Both the position numbers and the translations under genes were made by a program. 64,000 nucleotides of DNA from Streptomyces olivaceoviridis (GTDB lineage Bacteria; Actinomycetota; Actinomycetes; Streptomycetales; Streptomycetaceae). The DNA lies in the NCBI RefSeq assembly GCF_014650115.1, contig NZ_BMUI01000012.1, forward strand, positions 1 to 64,000, read 5' to 3'. Under the pieces are notes generated by a model. It was not told the DNA's origin and did no database searches. It saw only the letters and a list, made by a program, of their open reading frames with translations. Shown here in pieces: positions 62,201 through 64,000 of the stretch. How positions within the stretch are numbered: position 1 is the first letter of the stretch; every line of letters starts with the position of its first letter.

Positions 62201-63354
62201 CTGTCGTCATCCTCAACGTGAGCAGAGCGAACTGCGATGCCATCGTTCTCCGCGGCCCCGAGATTCGGGCGGTGTCCCTCGCAGTCCCAGGGGTGGAAGT
62301 CGCTGAGCAGGTGCGACGCTGGACCACCGTGTTGAGGACTGCTCAGGAAGCCCGCCGTGAGCTGAACCACGCAGCCCTCAAAGGCCGTCAGGCGCCCCGG
62401 CGGGCAGTCGTCACGTATCGCACGGCAATCGATGAGCTGGGCGAACTCCTCGCATGGGGCTGGGACACCCTGACAGGACCAGTACTCCATGGCCTGGGCC
62501 ACAAGGACCGCTTCTCAGGGAATGCCGAATGGCCGCGTGTGTGGTGGTGCCCCACAGGCCCGCTCACTGCCTTCCCGCTCGCCGCTACTGGACACCACGA
62601 CGGCTCCGGTCGGGCTGTCATCGACCGGGTCGTCTCCTCGGAGGCCCCGACCCTTCGCAGTCTCGCAGAGGCCCAGGAGCGGGGAACAGCCCGGAACACA
62701 CCTCGGCTCCTGGCCGTCGCGGTGCCGACCCCGTACCACCGCGGCGACGTCCTGCATGGTGCTCAGGAGGAGCGTGCGGCGGTGCTGGCCTCCACGTCCA
62801 TCGAGGTCACCGACCTGTACGGTCCCGCTGCGACACGAGAGACGTTGCTGCGAGAACTCCCCGCCCACTCGCGCTTCCACTTCGCGGGGCACGGCGCCGG
62901 CGGTGTCACGGACCCGACGGACGCGGCGCTGATCGCCTTCGACGCACCCTTGCGCATGACGGACCTGGTGGGGCTGCCCCTGGACGGAGCTGAACTGGCT
63001 TACCTGTCAACGTGCCACGGAGTCACCGGCAGTGCCACCCACCCGGACGAGAGCCTGCATCTTGCCGCGGCGGTCCACGTGGTCGGGTTCCGGCACGTGA
63101 TCGCAGCCCGACAGGAGATCGACGACCGCGTGGCGGCGGACACGGCAGCCGCCTTCCACCGGCACCTGGCCCACACTCCCGATCCGGGCATCGCACTGCA
63201 CGAAACCTTGCGGGACATGCGGGAACAACTCACGACCAGGACAGACACGGACTGTGACAACCCGGTCAATCCATGGGCCTGGGCAGGCTTCGTTCACCTC
63301 GGCCCGGCCGGTGCGCGCCTCATCCGAGAGGGGGCTGGGGCCGAGAGCCGCTAG
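59269..63354 (+). CDS. TPR-CHAT protease (caspase-like), 1361 aa
   Basis: A large soluble protein. Residues about 50-1050 are helical repeats (TPR-like, for example LNNLGGAYSHRFRRHQIRAD, YLNNLGSVLLTAGARRSSEV). The C-terminal 300 residues are a CHAT (caspase HetF-associated) domain with His1208 in FHFAGHGAG and Cys1249 in LSTCHG, the clan CD protease dyad, both intact. Upstream of it are VWWCPTGPLTAFPLAA and SEAPTLRSLAEA. ATG 59269 has GGGGAGG 9 nt upstream; the frame is open from 59008 but that part is the divergent gene's antisense. CHAT proteins act in bacterial conflict and cell-death pathways, often cleaving a nearby effector. Candidate partners are the adjacent zinc-ribbon and membrane proteins. 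Confidence 0.9.
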   Translation: MSDVMVAALSDRLEVYEQSQDRTLIDTPEALVESLGVMRTVAAHLGQGSFDVGALLNVCWLHYYRGTAGRHIDFSSSDLPVAGLLSIFLDEHWPGHAADLPPVGAGQITTEGWCALVSVNAHHLAQDPTFSAVVHEVLMLIGRSTGDRALRRHVQATAGHLLFDRYKFSDDVSHLANAVECLRDAADPVVEDDADPGPDPTVIDGLGTTTYFLYQATDDVDLLVESVNSHARALTAGPGNGPRRLGFMDNLGASLHALALVRRDPALLWQAVDCFMEVAGLHSTDSDRWQAVDKVWRTLEITCRVCRTPADLETAIDKGNALLEQHGDRDPEHGHHLSIQSALLHARVTLKAVPELLDQYVRIARRAVEAFPMGDPVRARMRADLGVALATRFEHRGDPEDRAEALELLRAAATDLPDEPAAQDNLQKLESAVVRRAESPAQAQSLDQIDMAAKAAVGLGDAYVLFSNPMFLSEAIRLAEAAVKAIGPEHSLYRELNRILAQLWEHEAQRSGVAADLDRAIAYAGTGAAESQAGTPGGAELDSRLAQLLRLRFEQRGDLADLQEAVRRGNAAVRDARDSRERAIALNRLGLSLGRRYEHNRDLADMRECIDAYLEAVDLSVDNPQLRASVLNNLGGAYSHRFRRHQIRADLEQAVQCWRECARLTHPEHANAATRWDNFARALHHMYGLDREPAHVTEALAYADKAVAATPLHHIERGRRLTTLSNVLVARYHVAGDPADLSRAVTQARAAVRTPAADQAHRAEYLNNLGSVLLTAGARRSSEVSVAEVLAVFDEARRHQPSLVHLRGDAARKWAAVRAAAGDAHAAIDGAEFAFDLLQQIDWHGMTLADRLDVIREWDGFAREVAVWALRSDDPARAVEFLERGRGLLWGQLTGHVGDLERLRAVDTRLAEEFLAIRDEARELTDSAVPDTARGERLADVNAEHRRIVSRIRALDGFDAFLGPPSPGRLAAAVGEGAVVILNVSRANCDAIVLRGPEIRAVSLAVPGVEVAEQVRRWTTVLRTAQEARRELNHAALKGRQAPRRAVVTYRTAIDELGELLAWGWDTLTGPVLHGLGHKDRFSGNAEWPRVWWCPTGPLTAFPLAATGHHDGSGRAVIDRVVSSEAPTLRSLAEAQERGTARNTPRLLAVAVPTPYHRGDVLHGAQEERAAVLASTSIEVTDLYGPAATRETLLRELPAHSRFHFAGHGAGGVTDPTDAALIAFDAPLRMTDLVGLPLDGAELAYLSTCHGVTGSATHPDESLHLAAAVHVVGFRHVIAARQEIDDRVAADTAAAFHRHLAHTPDPGIALHETLRDMREQLTTRTDTDCDNPVNPWAWAGFVHLGPAGARLIREGAGAESR

Positions 63355-63482
63355 CGCAGGCTCGGGACCAGCCGGACTGTCATGGCGGCGCGAGCGGCTT
63401 CGACCCGATGGCACACGGCGGTGCGCTGGCTCTGGAGGGCGGAGATCCGGCGGGTGACGGCCGCGACGAACTAGGTCTGAAC

Positions 63483-63608
63483 CGACTACAACCACTTGCG
63501 ACGATGGTTACGCAGCCCCGGGATCACGTCCGGGATCGCACGTAAGGGCAGAGACTCGGGCCGGCGGCTGGGCCGGCACCGCTGGACCATCGAACGCACT
63601 ATGGCCTG
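63483..63608 (+). mobile_element. IS5-type transposase C-terminal remnant
   Basis: Plus-strand frame DYNHLRRWLRSPGITSGIAR, KGRDSGRRLGRHRWTIERTM, AC: the last block of IS5-group transposases (GRHRW-x-x-ERT-x-x-W). Only about 40 residues remain, with a stop just before it. It lies between the CHAT gene and the LysR gene. Confidence 0.7.
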
Positions 63609-63620
63609 TGTCTCATCGTG

Positions 63621-64000
63621 TCACTCCTCGTCCGTGCGGGGCAGTCGAGCCCCGACCCGCGCGGCCGTCTCGCGCAGCCAGATGTGGGCCGCGTCATGGG
63701 TGTGGACCGGGTGCCACCACAGCGCTTCCCGCAGGGGCACCGCCTCGTAGGGCGGCTCCACCACCCGCACGGCGGCGATCGGGGCGAGCATCCGCGCCAG
63801 ACGCGCCTGGATCAGGGCGATGCGCCGGGTACCGGCGACCATCAGGGGCAGGAGCTGGAAGTTGTCGACGGAGATTTCGACGCGCGGTTCGATGCCGAGC
63901 ATGCCCAACTGCCGTACGGCGGGCGCGTCGTAGGTGCGCTGGTACGTCACCCACGGCAGCCGGGCCAGGTCACGCCGGGTGAGCCCGCCCTCGACGCCTG
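63621..64000 (-). CDS. LysR-type regulator, C-terminal part (cut by window edge)
   Basis: The visible 126 residues match the effector domain of LysR proteins: DLARLPWVTYQRTYDAPAVR, QLGMLGIEPRVEISVDNFQL, LPLMVAGTRRIALIQARLAR, PIAAVRVVEPPYEAVPLRE and HTHDAAHIWLRETA. The frame runs to the end of the window, so the HTH lies outside. Regulated genes are not visible. Confidence 0.85.
   Translation of the reverse strand, partial: GVEGGLTRRDLARLPWVTYQRTYDAPAVRQLGMLGIEPRVEISVDNFQLLPLMVAGTRRIALIQARLARMLAPIAAVRVVEPPYEAVPLREALWWHPVHTHDAAHIWLRETAARVGARLPRTDEE

Overview
The window is very high-GC DNA with GTG/TTG starts, strong GGAGG ribosome sites, many secreted proteins with twin-basic signal peptides, and family choices (CebR-type LacI regulator, IclR/PucR/PadR regulators, DUF6233, DUF4142, CHAT-TPR protein, many two-component systems) typical of Streptomyces or a close relative. 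It is most likely chromosome-arm sequence: accessory metabolism, many decayed genes, and no tRNA, rRNA, CRISPR array or core ribosomal gene that I could see.

Layout. 0-3.6 kb: a truncated flavohemoglobin, an orphan cytochrome c oxidase subunit I with a small membrane protein, and a PucR fragment; DevR/OsdR-like palindromes lie upstream of the globin and of ctaD. 4-5.3 kb: a secreted protein. 5.5-13 kb: an aromatic-acid island, with a VanA-type Rieske oxygenase, a 60-aa cysteine protein and a VanB-type reductase on +, then MaoC hydratase, acyl-CoA ligase, amidohydrolase and SDR on -, then MarR and IclR regulators. The gene set matches the actinobacterial p-hydroxycinnamate (cou/phd) pathway plus vanillate demethylation. 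13.2-16.4 kb: secreted subtilase. 16.6-20.2 kb: LysR, PrpF-like isomerase and dicarboxylate symporter. 20.2-24.2 kb: two secreted GH6 cellulases, a CebR-like repressor with near-consensus CebR boxes, and a decayed GH62 arabinofuranosidase. 24.5-27.3 kb: two divergent DUF1990 units. 27.8-34.7 kb: hypotheticals, a carboxylesterase, a frameshifted GPP34 gene, a LuxR-type two-component system and a DUF4142 secreted protein.

35-48 kb is a decay zone: IS481 and IS5 remnants, a DnaB fragment, a NUDIX pseudogene, a small repeat gene with an in-frame stop and microsatellites, mixed with intact small genes (DUF1048 x2 + PadR, a Y-family polymerase-like protein without catalytic carboxylates, an anti-sigma-type ATPase, a PIG-L deacetylase, an AraC regulator). 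48-51.3 kb holds a secreted FG-GAP protein and an L,D-transpeptidase. 51.7-57.6 kb is an envelope unit: DedA (frameshifted), PAP2, PAP2 (frameshifted), OmpR-type regulator and histidine kinase, facing two COG4705-type membrane paralogues that each carry an 11-bp-spaced direct repeat upstream, probably the regulator's sites.

57.8-63.4 kb is the most interesting part: a 1361-aa TPR-CHAT protein (intact caspase-like His/Cys dyad) divergent from a two-gene operon encoding a zinc-ribbon protein and a four-helix membrane protein. This looks like a self-contained protease/effector module. The window ends with an IS5-type remnant and the C-terminal part of a LysR regulator.
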